A DNA stretch of 38,617 bases from Nitrospirota bacterium. GTDB lineage: Bacteria > Nitrospirota > Thermodesulfovibrionia > Thermodesulfovibrionales > UBA1546. Every line of letters begins with the position of its first letter. Within the stretch, counting starts at the first letter, position 1. The position numbers and the translations under genes were made by a program. The stretch spans positions 1 through 38,617 of the forward strand of contig JACRGY010000183.1 of the NCBI GenBank assembly GCA_016212165.1, read 5' to 3'. Of the stretch, positions 9,201 to 15,941 are shown piece by piece. The notes beneath the pieces were generated by a model, which saw only the letters and a program-made list of their open reading frames with translations, did no database searches and was not told the origin of the DNA.

Positions 9201-9481
9201 CTGATAAGGGATGTAATATCAGTATAACCCTGAGCAGAAAGAATGACAATATCGAACTTAAGGTCTCTGACAACGGATGGGGTATTCCTGAAGAGGATAT
9301 GCCGCACCTGACTGAAAGATTTTACAGAGGCAAATATGGCCAAAAAGTAAAGGGCACCGGCCTGGGCCTTGCTTTTTGCAAAGAGATAGTGGTGCGGTAT
9401 GGCGGTTCAATCACATTTGACAGCAAGGTTGGCAAAGGCACCACAGTAACAGTCACATTCCCTTTGAGGAGGAAGTCATGA
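6239..9481 (+). CDS. Multidomain membrane sensor histidine kinase (HAMP-PAS-PAS-GAF-GAF-PAS-HisKA-HATPase)
   Basis: The 1080-aa protein begins with a membrane segment (about 8-27), a short periplasmic loop and a second membrane segment (about 64-83), then HAMP (about 84-137). Two PAS domains (about 145-260 and 265-385), two GAF domains (about 400-560 and 585-735) and a third PAS (about 745-855) precede the dimerisation domain with phospho-acceptor His866 (SHQFRTPL) and a catalytic domain with DNGWGIPEED and GTGLGLAF (Gly1039). The second PAS carries C306, H311, C317 and C324; the third has C777, C778, C792 and C797, so both could bind metal or sense redox. The short extracytoplasmic loop suggests mainly cytoplasmic sensing. 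It overlaps the transporter gene by 8 bp and the receiver gene by 4 bp. Confidence 0.95.
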   Translation: MFKQRIIYRLLLIFIIFALIFIIPFSLTIRKEISTIITDAGSLSSPLLKEREIQNKLTERIVDNMLVFSLYLFVFAFLLSMFLSRSLLKPIRELYKGAKALKEGNLGIRLDVSTEDELGEVTKSFNEMAEALEKQTKDLKKKESYIGAMMDPLWVVADNDTITDINPAFTKLFGYSRNEVLGASIYDFLDEENARIMKYQLEERERGISSIYEISIITKDGSSMPVLITGAPIIKEGSTTEKIGILKDFRREHELRTAIKESRDYLEIIMDSIEDELLVVDRDFRIIMANKAVRATRGDKVIGDYCYAVSHDLPSPCWREGEDCPAKRVFETGRIFKTVHHHKGAGGKRFFHEVVACPLKDAKGNVIHVIELMRDVTERKQYEENIAQKNKELTAVNSIAGILSKSLKAEEIFGNVLDKMLEMINMDGGIIFLLDEANRELTCSYHKGVSEEFIRASGRMKLGEDIPGKVAATGQLITTADIGADQRIERSILKHSGMKGCCAIPIKGKERLVGVFCLFSFKTHIFTLEEERLMNSIGEMTGMAIENIRLYEKMRQLYEYQHQRRAEDHKNLLSLSSRLAAALEIKAVMNSTLDLIRGSFRADLVWLLETDNENLILKADSGVNIREGETIYQKGTSSIEWYAIEKKEPIVVPSISSESRFYLSDYVRSNYRSAVCLPVYVGEKALGALALYYTINKELRDDDIHFLQIIASILAVALERSELYEKTLLERERSDTILQSISDGIMTVDTRCKIISINKAAADMIGISPEKAAGSQCCELFNYTEENMDFRCTIGACLESALEKKSVNVDAQLTTITGKNLSVMISSSPIINSKGEVAGVVHVLRNITREKEIDRMKTEFVRTVSHQFRTPLSAIIGMTEMLIDEDLQDEKKKEYLQTVLSEGIRLSNMVSDLLNIARIESGKEVFREEEIDFASMLEDTKRLFSNALEKKNAKLTTAINGNVSGFRGDKEKIFQLLKIFADNSIIFSDKGCNISITLSRKNDNIELKVSDNGWGIPEEDMPHLTERFYRGKYGQKVKGTGLGLAFCKEIVVRYGGSITFDSKVGKGTTVTVTFPLRRKS

Positions 9482-9846
9482 GCAAAGTAATTGTGATCGA
9501 TGATGAACCTTTTATCCTGATGATGATAGAGGACAAACTTAAAAAGGCCGGCATTAAAGTCATTACCCTCAGGGAAAGCATTAATGCAGTGTCCGTAGTT
9601 AAAAATGAGAAACCTGACCTTATAATCCTTGACTGGATGATGCCTGAATTGAGCGGCATAGACTTATGCAAGATGTTAAAATCAGAGCCGGATATTGCTA
9701 AAATTCCAATCTTTATGCTGACTGCAAAAGGCCAGGAAGCCGATGAACAACTCGGCCTTAAATGCGGCGTCACACGTTACATTACAAAGCCCTTCAGCCC
9801 AAAATCACTTCTTGAAATGATAGAGGAAACTATTGGAAAAACATAA
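9478..9846 (+). CDS. Stand-alone CheY-like response regulator
   Basis: A single receiver domain of 122 aa with no output domain. The acidic pocket D8/D9, phospho-acceptor Asp52 (LIILDWMMPE), the conserved Thr (MLTAKG) and Lys (YITKPF) are all present. It starts at an ATG overlapping the kinase stop by 4 bp (ATGA), so it is the probable partner of the 1080-residue kinase. Its end overlaps the HD-GYP gene by 14 bp, which suggests signalling from kinase to receiver and on to the cyclic-dinucleotide protein, although a direct receiver/HD-GYP contact is only inferred from gene order. Confidence 0.96.
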   Translation: MSKVIVIDDEPFILMMIEDKLKKAGIKVITLRESINAVSVVKNEKPDLIILDWMMPELSGIDLCKMLKSEPDIAKIPIFMLTAKGQEADEQLGLKCGVTRYITKPFSPKSLLEMIEETIGKT

Positions 9847-10942
9847 TGCCGCCAGTGACCTTCGCCTGACTGTCAGGGAACTCAGCAATGTATACGAAGA
9901 ACTCTCACTGCTTTACAAACTTTCCGGGCTGTTTTCTACGCTTAATGTTAATGAGATATGCGAGAACCTCGTAAATGAGGCAATAAACACAGTTGGAGTT
10001 AAAACAGCTGCGGTGCTATTTTTGAATGAAGAGACTCAGGCGCTATACACAAAGGCCCACAGGGGAGATTGGGATGAAGATAGAATAGTAGATGGAGGGA
10101 TAGAGGTTATAGCGGATGTATTGGAAAACAGCAAACCCATCGCATTCTGCAAGCTTGAGAACGTTGAACATCAGGACAGCCTCCACGGATTACAGTCTGT
10201 ACTGTTATGCCCGCTTGCCGGAAAGGGCAAAACTCTTGGCCTCATGATACTCGCAGACAAGTCATCAGAAAATGAATTCTACTCTAATGATGTTAAGCTT
10301 CTTAAAGTTATCACGACTCAGGCAGCAATGGCAATAGAAAATGCGTTTCTTTATCAGGAGATAGAAGACCTGCTGCTGGGCACTATAAAATCATTTGTAA
10401 AGGCGCTGGAGACAACCACTCAATGGACAGCAGGGCATACGGAACGCGTGACAATGTATGCGCAGGGCATTGCAGCAGAAATGGGACTCGATGAAAAAAA
10501 GATGGAGAGGCTCAGAATATGCTCTCTGCTTCACGATATCGGAAAAATTGCAGTGCCAAGAGATATCCTTAACAAGAAAGGGCAGCTTGATAGCGAAGAG
10601 TGGAAGGAGATAAAAAAGCATCCGGCGCTTGGAGTAACGATACTTTCCGGCCTGAAGTCATTCGATGATATCCTGGACGGAATAAAATATCACCATGAGT
10701 ATTGGGACGGAACAAAAGGCCTGTTCGGCCTGAGGGGTGAGGATATCCCGCTGATGGCCCGCATACTGGCAGTGGCAGATGCATTTGATGCAATGACCTC
10801 TGACAGGCCATACAGGTCAAGGAAAAAGATAGGTGAAACTCTCAATGAGATAGTCGGATTGGCAGACAGGCAGTTTGATCCAACCGTAGTAGAAGCATTT
10901 CAGAAGTGGATTAACCGACAACATCCAGCTTTCTTACTCTGA
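9833..10942 (+). CDS. GAF/HD-GYP domain protein with degenerate GYP motif
   Basis: The 369-aa protein has an N-terminal GAF-like domain (about 25-180) and an HD-GYP phosphohydrolase domain (about 190-360). HD-GYP proteins usually hydrolyse c-di-GMP. Metal-binding positions are visible: the H in GHTERV, His234-Asp235 in LLHDIGK, KKHP, and His287-His288 in HHEYWDG. The canonical TGYP stretch is replaced here by T294-K295-G296-L297 before FGLRGEDIP, so the GYP signature, thought to matter for substrate handling and partner binding, is lost. The start is a TTG at 9833 behind GAGGAAA with good spacing; no upstream ATG fits. The 3' end overlaps the convergent TatD-fusion gene by 32 bp. Confidence 0.92.
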   Translation: MEKHNAASDLRLTVRELSNVYEELSLLYKLSGLFSTLNVNEICENLVNEAINTVGVKTAAVLFLNEETQALYTKAHRGDWDEDRIVDGGIEVIADVLENSKPIAFCKLENVEHQDSLHGLQSVLLCPLAGKGKTLGLMILADKSSENEFYSNDVKLLKVITTQAAMAIENAFLYQEIEDLLLGTIKSFVKALETTTQWTAGHTERVTMYAQGIAAEMGLDEKKMERLRICSLLHDIGKIAVPRDILNKKGQLDSEEWKEIKKHPALGVTILSGLKSFDDILDGIKYHHEYWDGTKGLFGLRGEDIPLMARILAVADAFDAMTSDRPYRSRKKIGETLNEIVGLADRQFDPTVVEAFQKWINRQHPAFLL

Positions 10943-12419
10943 GCTTTATTCCTAATTCATCCGTTATTTTCCTGCACCTTTCTATATCTACGCCGGCCAT
11001 CTCAACAACAGTGGCCTGAATGTCCGGTATATATTTCTTTGCCTCTCTCATAAATAAGATAATCTCATGAAATGCATTTTTAAAAGCCGGGGCACAAATC
11101 CGGTTATACGTCTCCTCATCGTGGGCATCAAGACTGACTGAGATACTATCCACCATCCCTTTCAGTTCAGGAAGCACATTCCGGCGGTGAATAAGATTCC
11201 CGTGTCCATTTGTATTAATTCGTACCTTCCCTCCCCTTTCTTTTATCCAGATGGAAAGACCCTTTACTATATCAAGCCTCAAAAGAGGTTCGCCATATCC
11301 GCAGAACACAACCTCACGATATTCAGAAGGGTCGCCTATTGCAGCTTTAAGCTCTTCTTCTGTTGGTTCATCAGAAAGCCTGAGGTTATGGCCCTTTACA
11401 TAGTCACTATGGAATCTCACACAGAATGAACATCTGTTTGTACACCGGTTGGTTATATTGAGATAAAGGCTATCCCTTATCTTATAAGTTATTTCACCTT
11501 CACGGGGAAACCCGCCTATCCTGAAGAGCCGTTTTGCATTGAGGGTTGTAATCCTTGCAATATCCTCAAAACTTATCCCTCTCAACTCTGCTATTTTTTC
11601 AGCCGTGTGCTTCACAAAGGCAGGCTCATTCCTTTTGCCCCTTAACGGCTCAGGGGTAAGATATGGCGCATCTGTTTCTATCATAAGATAATCATCGGGA
11701 ATTGTCTTTGCAATCCCTCCCAAAATTTTTGCATTTTTAAATGTGACCGGCCCTGCTATGGATATATATAATCCCATTTCCATAACTCTTTCTGCCATAT
11801 CCATGTCACCGGAGAAACAGTGCATGACGCCCCTGTTTATACCCGACTCTTTGAGTATTTCAAGCGTGTCCTTTTTTGATTCCCTGCTGTGTATTATTAC
11901 CGGAAGGCCAAGTTCTCCGGCAAGTTCAAGCTGTTTCCTGAAGACCTCTCTCTGAATTTCCTGTGGTGAATTATCATAATGATAATCAAGGCCTGTCTCA
12001 CCTATAGCAACAACCTTTGGAAGAAAGGGTTCGAGGGGATGATAACCGTTCAAACGGTTTAAACTGTTTAACCCGTTTTTTTCGTTTGGCCCCTTGGCCC
12101 CTTGCCCCCTTGGTCCCTTTATCTTATATTCCGTTGCCCAATTTTTTATTTTATTATAAGTCTCCTCCGTAAAGTCCTTTGCGTCATGGGGATGAATGCC
12201 TATTGAAGAATAGATAAAATCGTATTTTCTGGAAAGTTCAAGGCTGCCGATACTGCCTTTTAAATCAGAGCCGACTGTAATAAGAGCTTCTATGCCTGCG
12301 TCCTTTGCCCTTTGTATGACATTTTCCCTGTCAGGGTCAAAGGCATCCATTTCAAGATGGCAGTGGGTATCAATCAGGCTGATAGCTGATGGCTGAAAGC
12401 TTATAGCTGAGTTACGCAC
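10911..12419 (-). CDS. TatD-family metallo-nuclease fused to a radical SAM domain
   Basis: A 502-aa fusion. Residues about 15-300 are a TatD-type hydrolase with DTHCHLE, GIHPHD, GETGLDYH, IHSRES, MHCFSGD and ETDAPYL metal-site motifs. Residues about 310-502 are a short radical SAM domain with the cluster motif CTNRCSFC (C-x3-C-x2-C) and GYGEPL. It matches the TatD-linked radical SAM family (TIGR04038, from memory), here joined in one chain. The substrate of the radical SAM half is unknown. The start is a GTG overlapping apgM by 8 bp. Residues 3-14 and about 101-126 are low-complexity stretches encoded by tandem repeats and are absent from ordinary TatD. The 3' end overlaps the HD-GYP gene on the other strand. 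Confidence 0.92.
   Translation of the reverse strand: MRNSAISFQPSAISLIDTHCHLEMDAFDPDRENVIQRAKDAGIEALITVGSDLKGSIGSLELSRKYDFIYSSIGIHPHDAKDFTEETYNKIKNWATEYKIKGPRGQGAKGPNEKNGLNSLNRLNGYHPLEPFLPKVVAIGETGLDYHYDNSPQEIQREVFRKQLELAGELGLPVIIHSRESKKDTLEILKESGINRGVMHCFSGDMDMAERVMEMGLYISIAGPVTFKNAKILGGIAKTIPDDYLMIETDAPYLTPEPLRGKRNEPAFVKHTAEKIAELRGISFEDIARITTLNAKRLFRIGGFPREGEITYKIRDSLYLNITNRCTNRCSFCVRFHSDYVKGHNLRLSDEPTEEELKAAIGDPSEYREVVFCGYGEPLLRLDIVKGLSIWIKERGGKVRINTNGHGNLIHRRNVLPELKGMVDSISVSLDAHDEETYNRICAPAFKNAFHEIILFMREAKKYIPDIQATVVEMAGVDIERCRKITDELGIKLRVRKLDVVG
12046..12081. repeat. Four degenerate 9-bp units inside the TatD-fusion gene
   Basis: Units of the form CNGTTTAAA follow each other (12046, 12055, 12064, 12073), the last decayed to T-rich. 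A 9-bp period keeps the frame and is seen in the peptide as a three-residue repeat LN-x (GLNSLNRLNG). Confidence 0.75.
12086..12117. repeat. Four 8-bp units (TTGGCCCC type) inside the TatD-fusion gene
   Basis: Units TTGGCCCC, TTGGCCCC, TTGCCCCC and TTGGTCCC run in tandem. The unit differs by one base from the TTGACCCC unit in pyrC and the copy number is the same, so the two tracts belong to one family. They are translated as GPRGQGAKGP-type peptide at about residues 101-111. Confidence 0.82.
12378..12412. repeat. Five 7-bp units (GCTGATA type) at the 5' end of the TatD-fusion gene
   Basis: Five degenerate heptamers GCTGATA, GCTGATG, GCTGAAA, GCTTATA and GCTGAGT lie between the start codon and the first TatD strand. 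They encode an NSAISFQPSAIS-type N-terminal extension and reach to the apgM stop codon. A related GCTGATG/GCTGACA tract is inside the acyltransferase gene near 31017. Confidence 0.82.
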
Positions 12420-13620
12420 CGAACTTTTTGAGTCTTAACGCATTTGCAAGTGCTAAAGGCATGAGGTTAACTGTTGGAAATATTCCGAGTTCTCCTCTGG
12501 TGCATTCCCTCTCTGAAAAAGACTTGCAGAGCCCCCCAAAGACATAGGGAGAGTTAAGAAGCACCGGCACAGGATGCCAGCTGTGGCCTTTAAGCAAAGA
12601 CGGGGTTGAATGGTCTCCCGTAATAATCAAAACGTCAGGCTCAAGCGTGAGGATTCGTGCCAGGTCACGGTCAAATTTTTCGATCTGCGCCGCTTTTCCT
12701 TCAAAGTTGCCATCCTCACCGTATGAGTCTATCTTTTTTACATGCACAAAAAAGAAATCGTATTTTTTATAATTCTGTTTAAGAAAATCTATCTCTTCTT
12801 TTATGTCACCTGCTATTGACGGAGCATCCATGCCAATGAGGCTTGCAAGCCCCCTGTACATAGGATAAGTGGCAATCGCCAATGCCTTAAGCCCGTATAA
12901 ATCCTCAAACCGGGGGATATCAGGAACCTGGGAAAATCCCCTGAGCAGAATAAAATTTGCCTTAGCCTGTTTTTTGATAATATCCAGTACAGCCTTCATA
13001 AGTTTTTCAACAACCTTTGCAACTCTTTCTGCCTGTGGAGTCTGAGAAATAACATCGAGCGGGGGCTTGCCTTCTTTCTGAGGGTCCGTATCTTTGATAT
13101 CTGCCGAGCCTTTTTCGAGAGGCTCCGGGAACCTCAAAACCACGGCAAACCTGTGTTCCATGCCAGGTGCAAATATTACCTTAACATCCCCTATATTTTT
13201 TATCTTCTCCTGCAGGTTCTCTGTAATCTTTCTGCTCTTATCGGTTGGGATTCTTCCGGCACGCCTGTCTGTAACAACTCCTTTTTCAATTGTTGCGTAG
13301 TTGCACCTGAAAGCCACATCTGTTTTCTTCAATTCTATTCCCAGCCCCAGCGCCTCAAGAACTCCCCTTCCTATCTGCCATTCTACAGGGTCGTAACCAA
13401 AGAGCGCCAAATGTCCTGGGCCGCTTCCCGGGGTTATGCCGGCAGCCACAGGAAGATGCAGACCACATGCTGAATTCTGGGCAAGCATATCCATATTCGG
13501 TATGTCAGCGACCTCAAGTTCGGTTTTGCCGCGAACCGGAAGCCCTCCAAGGCCGTCAAGCACGACCATCATAATCTTTGAACTATTTTTCTGGATAATA
13601 TTTTTAATTATAGTCTGCAT
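12412..13620 (-). CDS. apgM: 2,3-bisphosphoglycerate-independent phosphoglycerate mutase, archaeal type
   Basis: The 402-aa protein belongs to the alkaline-phosphatase superfamily phosphoglycerate mutases of the archaeal (ApgM) type, interconverting 3- and 2-phosphoglycerate in glycolysis/gluconeogenesis. Diagnostic blocks are MVVLDGLGGLP near the N-terminus, ELEVADIPNMDMLA, GITPGSGPGHLALFGYDP at about residues 61-78, GRGVLEALGLG, DTDPQKEGKPPL, VHVKKIDSYGEDGN and TGDHSTPSLLKGHSWHPVP with the metal-binding Asp/His residues. The start ATG at 13618-13620 follows GAGGAG at suitable distance. It overlaps the TatD-fusion start by 8 bp, so the two are an operon without an evident functional link. 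Confidence 0.94.
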   Translation of the reverse strand: MQTIIKNIIQKNSSKIMMVVLDGLGGLPVRGKTELEVADIPNMDMLAQNSACGLHLPVAAGITPGSGPGHLALFGYDPVEWQIGRGVLEALGLGIELKKTDVAFRCNYATIEKGVVTDRRAGRIPTDKSRKITENLQEKIKNIGDVKVIFAPGMEHRFAVVLRFPEPLEKGSADIKDTDPQKEGKPPLDVISQTPQAERVAKVVEKLMKAVLDIIKKQAKANFILLRGFSQVPDIPRFEDLYGLKALAIATYPMYRGLASLIGMDAPSIAGDIKEEIDFLKQNYKKYDFFFVHVKKIDSYGEDGNFEGKAAQIEKFDRDLARILTLEPDVLIITGDHSTPSLLKGHSWHPVPVLLNSPYVFGGLCKSFSERECTRGELGIFPTVNLMPLALANALRLKKFGA

Positions 13621-13671
13621 AAAATTCTCCTCGTTTCAATATTACTTTAAAAAAGAGCCTATTTGCAAGCT

Positions 13672-14139
13672 TCAATCCCTCTTTCCTTTTCTTCTTATGC
13701 ATATCAGTATAATCAGCAGCGCAAGAACCAGCATAAGCAAGAAAATAACATTTAACGGCAGTATTCCTTCCTCATAAACTGTTACTATGCGGTTATATTC
13801 AGTAATGACCTTTTTATCAGTTTCCGGAGTTACATGAATTCTCTCTTCGGCAGATGACGTAGTCTGTGTTTGTTCAGTATGCTCCGTATACACATCCTGT
13901 TCAGGAGATTTCATGGAAGGCATCGGTTCCGTCTGAACAGTTTTTATAGGAAGGCCTTTTTCATCAAGCCTTATGGGTTTCCAATCCTTGTCGTGCAGGT
14001 GATATTCTCCGTATCTCAATTCCCATTCACTGCAATTTTTCCGGCACTTATGCCCGCCCCGATAATCTGTCTTGCCTGGATGCGCATAAGCGCATAGTGG
14101 AAATAAAAGAATCATATAAAAAATGACAACTTTTTTCAT
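13672..14139 (-). CDS. Hypothetical exported protein with a Cys/His-rich N-terminal motif and a C-terminal membrane anchor
   Basis: I do not recognise a named family with certainty. With the ATG at 14137-14139 the protein is 155 aa, begins with a clear signal peptide (KKVVIFYMILLFPLCAYA) and is followed by GGHKCRKNCSEW and YGEYHLH, reminiscent of the short GxH...GxYHxH repeats in small periplasmic proteins. A Thr/Glu-rich linker leads to one membrane segment (about residues 125-148) and a basic tail. An upstream TTG at 14175 would add 12 residues in front of the signal peptide and is less likely. It follows the same direction as apgM, about 50 bp upstream of it. Confidence 0.7.
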   Translation of the reverse strand: MKKVVIFYMILLFPLCAYAHPGKTDYRGGHKCRKNCSEWELRYGEYHLHDKDWKPIRLDEKGLPIKTVQTEPMPSMKSPEQDVYTEHTEQTQTTSSAEERIHVTPETDKKVITEYNRIVTVYEEGILPLNVIFLLMLVLALLIILICIRRKGKRD

Positions 14140-14255
14140 GGAAAGAGTGTAGACAAAAAGGATATCCGATGTCAAACGAAGAATTGCCCCGCCTGAAAAA
14201 GCCAGGGCTTCAGATATCTTCTGTCTTCAGTGATTGCCTTGCGGGTTCAGCAACG

Positions 14256-14561
14256 CTATGGATAGCACACGGTTTCGTGCCTGAAGTTCCGGGGAAACAC
14301 TCTATGACTTACTGCCGGGATATCATGTTTAATCCTGTCTTTAATTTGTACAGGAGGCACAAACTGTTTCACCGGCCTGCTCATTTTCACAATATCAAAA
14401 ATCTTCCGGCTTTCTTTATAGTTTAGTCCTATCACAGATGCACAAATACCAAAACCCTCTCCATTAAAAAATGCAAGCGCCTCCATCCTGTGTTCCTTGC
14501 TGTAGAGGTCTTCAAGACACTGAAGAATTATTGCCTCGGATAAATTTTTGACCTGTTCCAT
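14256..14561 (-). CDS. Small hypothetical protein
   Basis: 101 aa with no firm family assignment. The first 50 residues look like a folded domain (SEAIILQCLEDLYSKEHRMEA, then FFNGEGFGICASVIGL and a helix NYKESRKIF), similar in style to short phage or plasmid accessory proteins; the remaining half is basic and Pro-rich and may be disordered. The ATG at 14559-14561 follows a GAGGGGA ribosome site (plus-strand TCCCCTC), which supports expression. It is separated by about 80 bp from the next gene downstream and lies next to the MITE-like elements, so recent acquisition is possible. Confidence 0.6.
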   Translation of the reverse strand: MEQVKNLSEAIILQCLEDLYSKEHRMEALAFFNGEGFGICASVIGLNYKESRKIFDIVKMSRPVKQFVPPVQIKDRIKHDIPAVSHRVFPRNFRHETVCYP

Positions 14562-14623
14562 AAATCCCCTCGCTTTCTAAGCTGCTGGTTTATAGAAAAC
14601 AAAAAAGAATCCCCCTCAGATAC

Positions 14624-14765
14624 TTAATAATAAGACCATAAGTAAGGCGACATTTTCGCCTATTCTGTCATTCCGGCTTGTCCGGAATCTTTCAGAAGGA
14701 TTCCCGACGCGCTTCACTTGCGGGAATGACAAATTGTGTAGGCTTACTTATGAACTCCTTAGTAA
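14624..14765. mobile_element. MITE-like element, copy A
   Basis: About 142 bp bounded by imperfect terminal inverted repeats: the left end reads TTAATAATAAG..CATAAGTAAG and the right end CTTACTTATGAACTCCTTAG. The interior is a palindrome-rich core with TCATTCCGGCTTGTCCGGAA and ATTCCCG..GCGGGAATGA. It contains no open frame of note. A second copy lies 140 bp away in the same orientation. Confidence 0.75.
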
Positions 14766-14903
14766 TATCTATAATTTTAGGTAGCAATATTCATACCTCT
14801 GTTGAAATCTTAGGAAAAACAAAGGGCCTGTAATTTATTTTCAGTCAAATGGAGTCAAATCTTAGATAAAGCGTCAAATTTCAGACAGGCGACAAAGCAT
14901 TAT
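14766..14903. other. Spacer between the two MITE-like copies; no gene seen
   Basis: The gene-free stretch 14562-15014 consists of about 60 bp of leader upstream of the small hypothetical gene, the two MITE-like copies, and this AT-rich spacer. I see no credible coding region, RNA gene or terminator in it; short AGTCAAAT and GTCAAAT similarities are present but too short to interpret. Confidence 0.6.
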
Positions 14904-15021
14904 TTACTAATAAGTACATAAGCATGAGAACCTAATTTGTCACTCCGGCTTGTCCGGAGTCTTTCTTCAGAAGGATTCCCGACAAGCGGGAATGATACCT
15001 TACTTATGAACTCCTTAGTAA
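14904..15021. mobile_element. MITE-like element, copy B
   Basis: About 118 bp. Left end TTACTAATAAG..CATAAG, right end identical to that of copy A over CTTACTTATGAACTCCTTAG; core CACTCCGGCTTGTCCGGAG and ATTCCCGACAAGCGGGAAT. The right terminal repeat overlaps the 3' end of the epimerase gene and supplies its TAA stop codon (15015-15017) and the last codons. Confidence 0.78.
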
Positions 15022-15905
15022 CTGATAAATGCCTCCAATGCTTTCCTATATTTCATTGGCTTAAACCCAAAGCTTTTCTCAACAGAGTTTACATCACATA
15101 TATTGTCGGCCTCAAGAAGCCTGAGCTGGTCTGATGTCACTGGCAGGAGAGAAATTGTTTTTTCTGCTAACAGGGCGCCGAACTTCATTAGTCCCATTGG
15201 CATATGCACAATAGCCTTTTTTACTTTCATGGCATCTGCGAGAGTTCTTACAATTTCATTATATGTAAGTTGCTGGAGGCCCCCTATATCAAAAGCCCCT
15301 CTGAATGATTCCGGAGATGCAATAACTTTCAGCATACATTTAACCCAGTCATTTATATAAACAGGTTGGAATTTTGATTTCCCGTCACCGGGCACGGGGA
15401 TTACCGGGGACATTTTTATAATATCGCTCAGTTTCTTTGTGAAACCGTCCCATGGCCCGATTATCAATGACGGCCTGAAAATTGTATATGGAATTCCTGA
15501 GGCCTTTACTATCTCTTCTGCCTCAGCCTTTGTCCTGAGATATCCTGACCAGGAACTCTTATCAGCTCCCAATGCAGACTGATAGAAAAAATGTTTTACC
15601 CCTGCCCTTTTTGCTTCCGCAACAAGATTTTTTGTGCCTTCAACATGAACTTTCTCAAATGTAACAGTGCCTTTTTCTTCCATTATGCCGACAAGATGGA
15701 TAACAAAATCAATGCCATTTAATGCGCCTGCGAGTGTCTCAGGTTCTGTTATATCGCCTGAAACAACCTCAACGCCCTTCTCTTCTAGAAGCTTTTGAGT
15801 TCTTTCAGAGCGGGCAAGACATCTGAGCTTATTTTCATCTTTTAAAAGAGCATCAATAAGATGCCCTCCGACAAAACCTGATGCACCTGCAATAAAGATA
15901 TTCAT
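15015..15905 (-). CDS. NAD(P)-binding epimerase/dehydratase-like protein (complex I NDUFA9 type)
   Basis: An extended short-chain dehydrogenase of 296 aa when started at the ATG at 15903-15905, which has GAGGAATAT in front of it; an upstream start would add eight residues. The Rossmann motif GASGFVGGHL is at residues 6-15, followed by DFVIHLVGI, and YQSALGADK and FRPSLIIGP match the NDUFA9/atypical SDR group that often lacks the full YxxxK catalytic pair (here GYLRTKAEAE supplies a Y-x3-K). Such proteins act on quinone- or NAD-linked metabolism, but the substrate is unknown. The stop codon is contributed by the right end of MITE copy B, so the C-terminus may have been altered by the insertion. 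Confidence 0.85.
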   Translation of the reverse strand: MNIFIAGASGFVGGHLIDALLKDENKLRCLARSERTQKLLEEKGVEVVSGDITEPETLAGALNGIDFVIHLVGIMEEKGTVTFEKVHVEGTKNLVAEAKRAGVKHFFYQSALGADKSSWSGYLRTKAEAEEIVKASGIPYTIFRPSLIIGPWDGFTKKLSDIIKMSPVIPVPGDGKSKFQPVYINDWVKCMLKVIASPESFRGAFDIGGLQQLTYNEIVRTLADAMKVKKAIVHMPMGLMKFGALLAEKTISLLPVTSDQLRLLEADNICDVNSVEKSFGFKPMKYRKALEAFISY

Positions 15906-15941
15906 ATATTCCTCGTCATAGGTTAACAATTGTTTGTTGCT

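Noticed and set aside
12046-12412. CRISPR-like repeats
   Set aside because: Units are 7-9 bp in direct tandem without spacers and lie in coding sequence; no cas genes are present.
14146-14175. TTGACA-18-TACACT promoter upstream of the hypothetical exported protein
   Set aside because: The start of transcription would fall at the start codon itself, leaving no ribosome site, so I did not list it.
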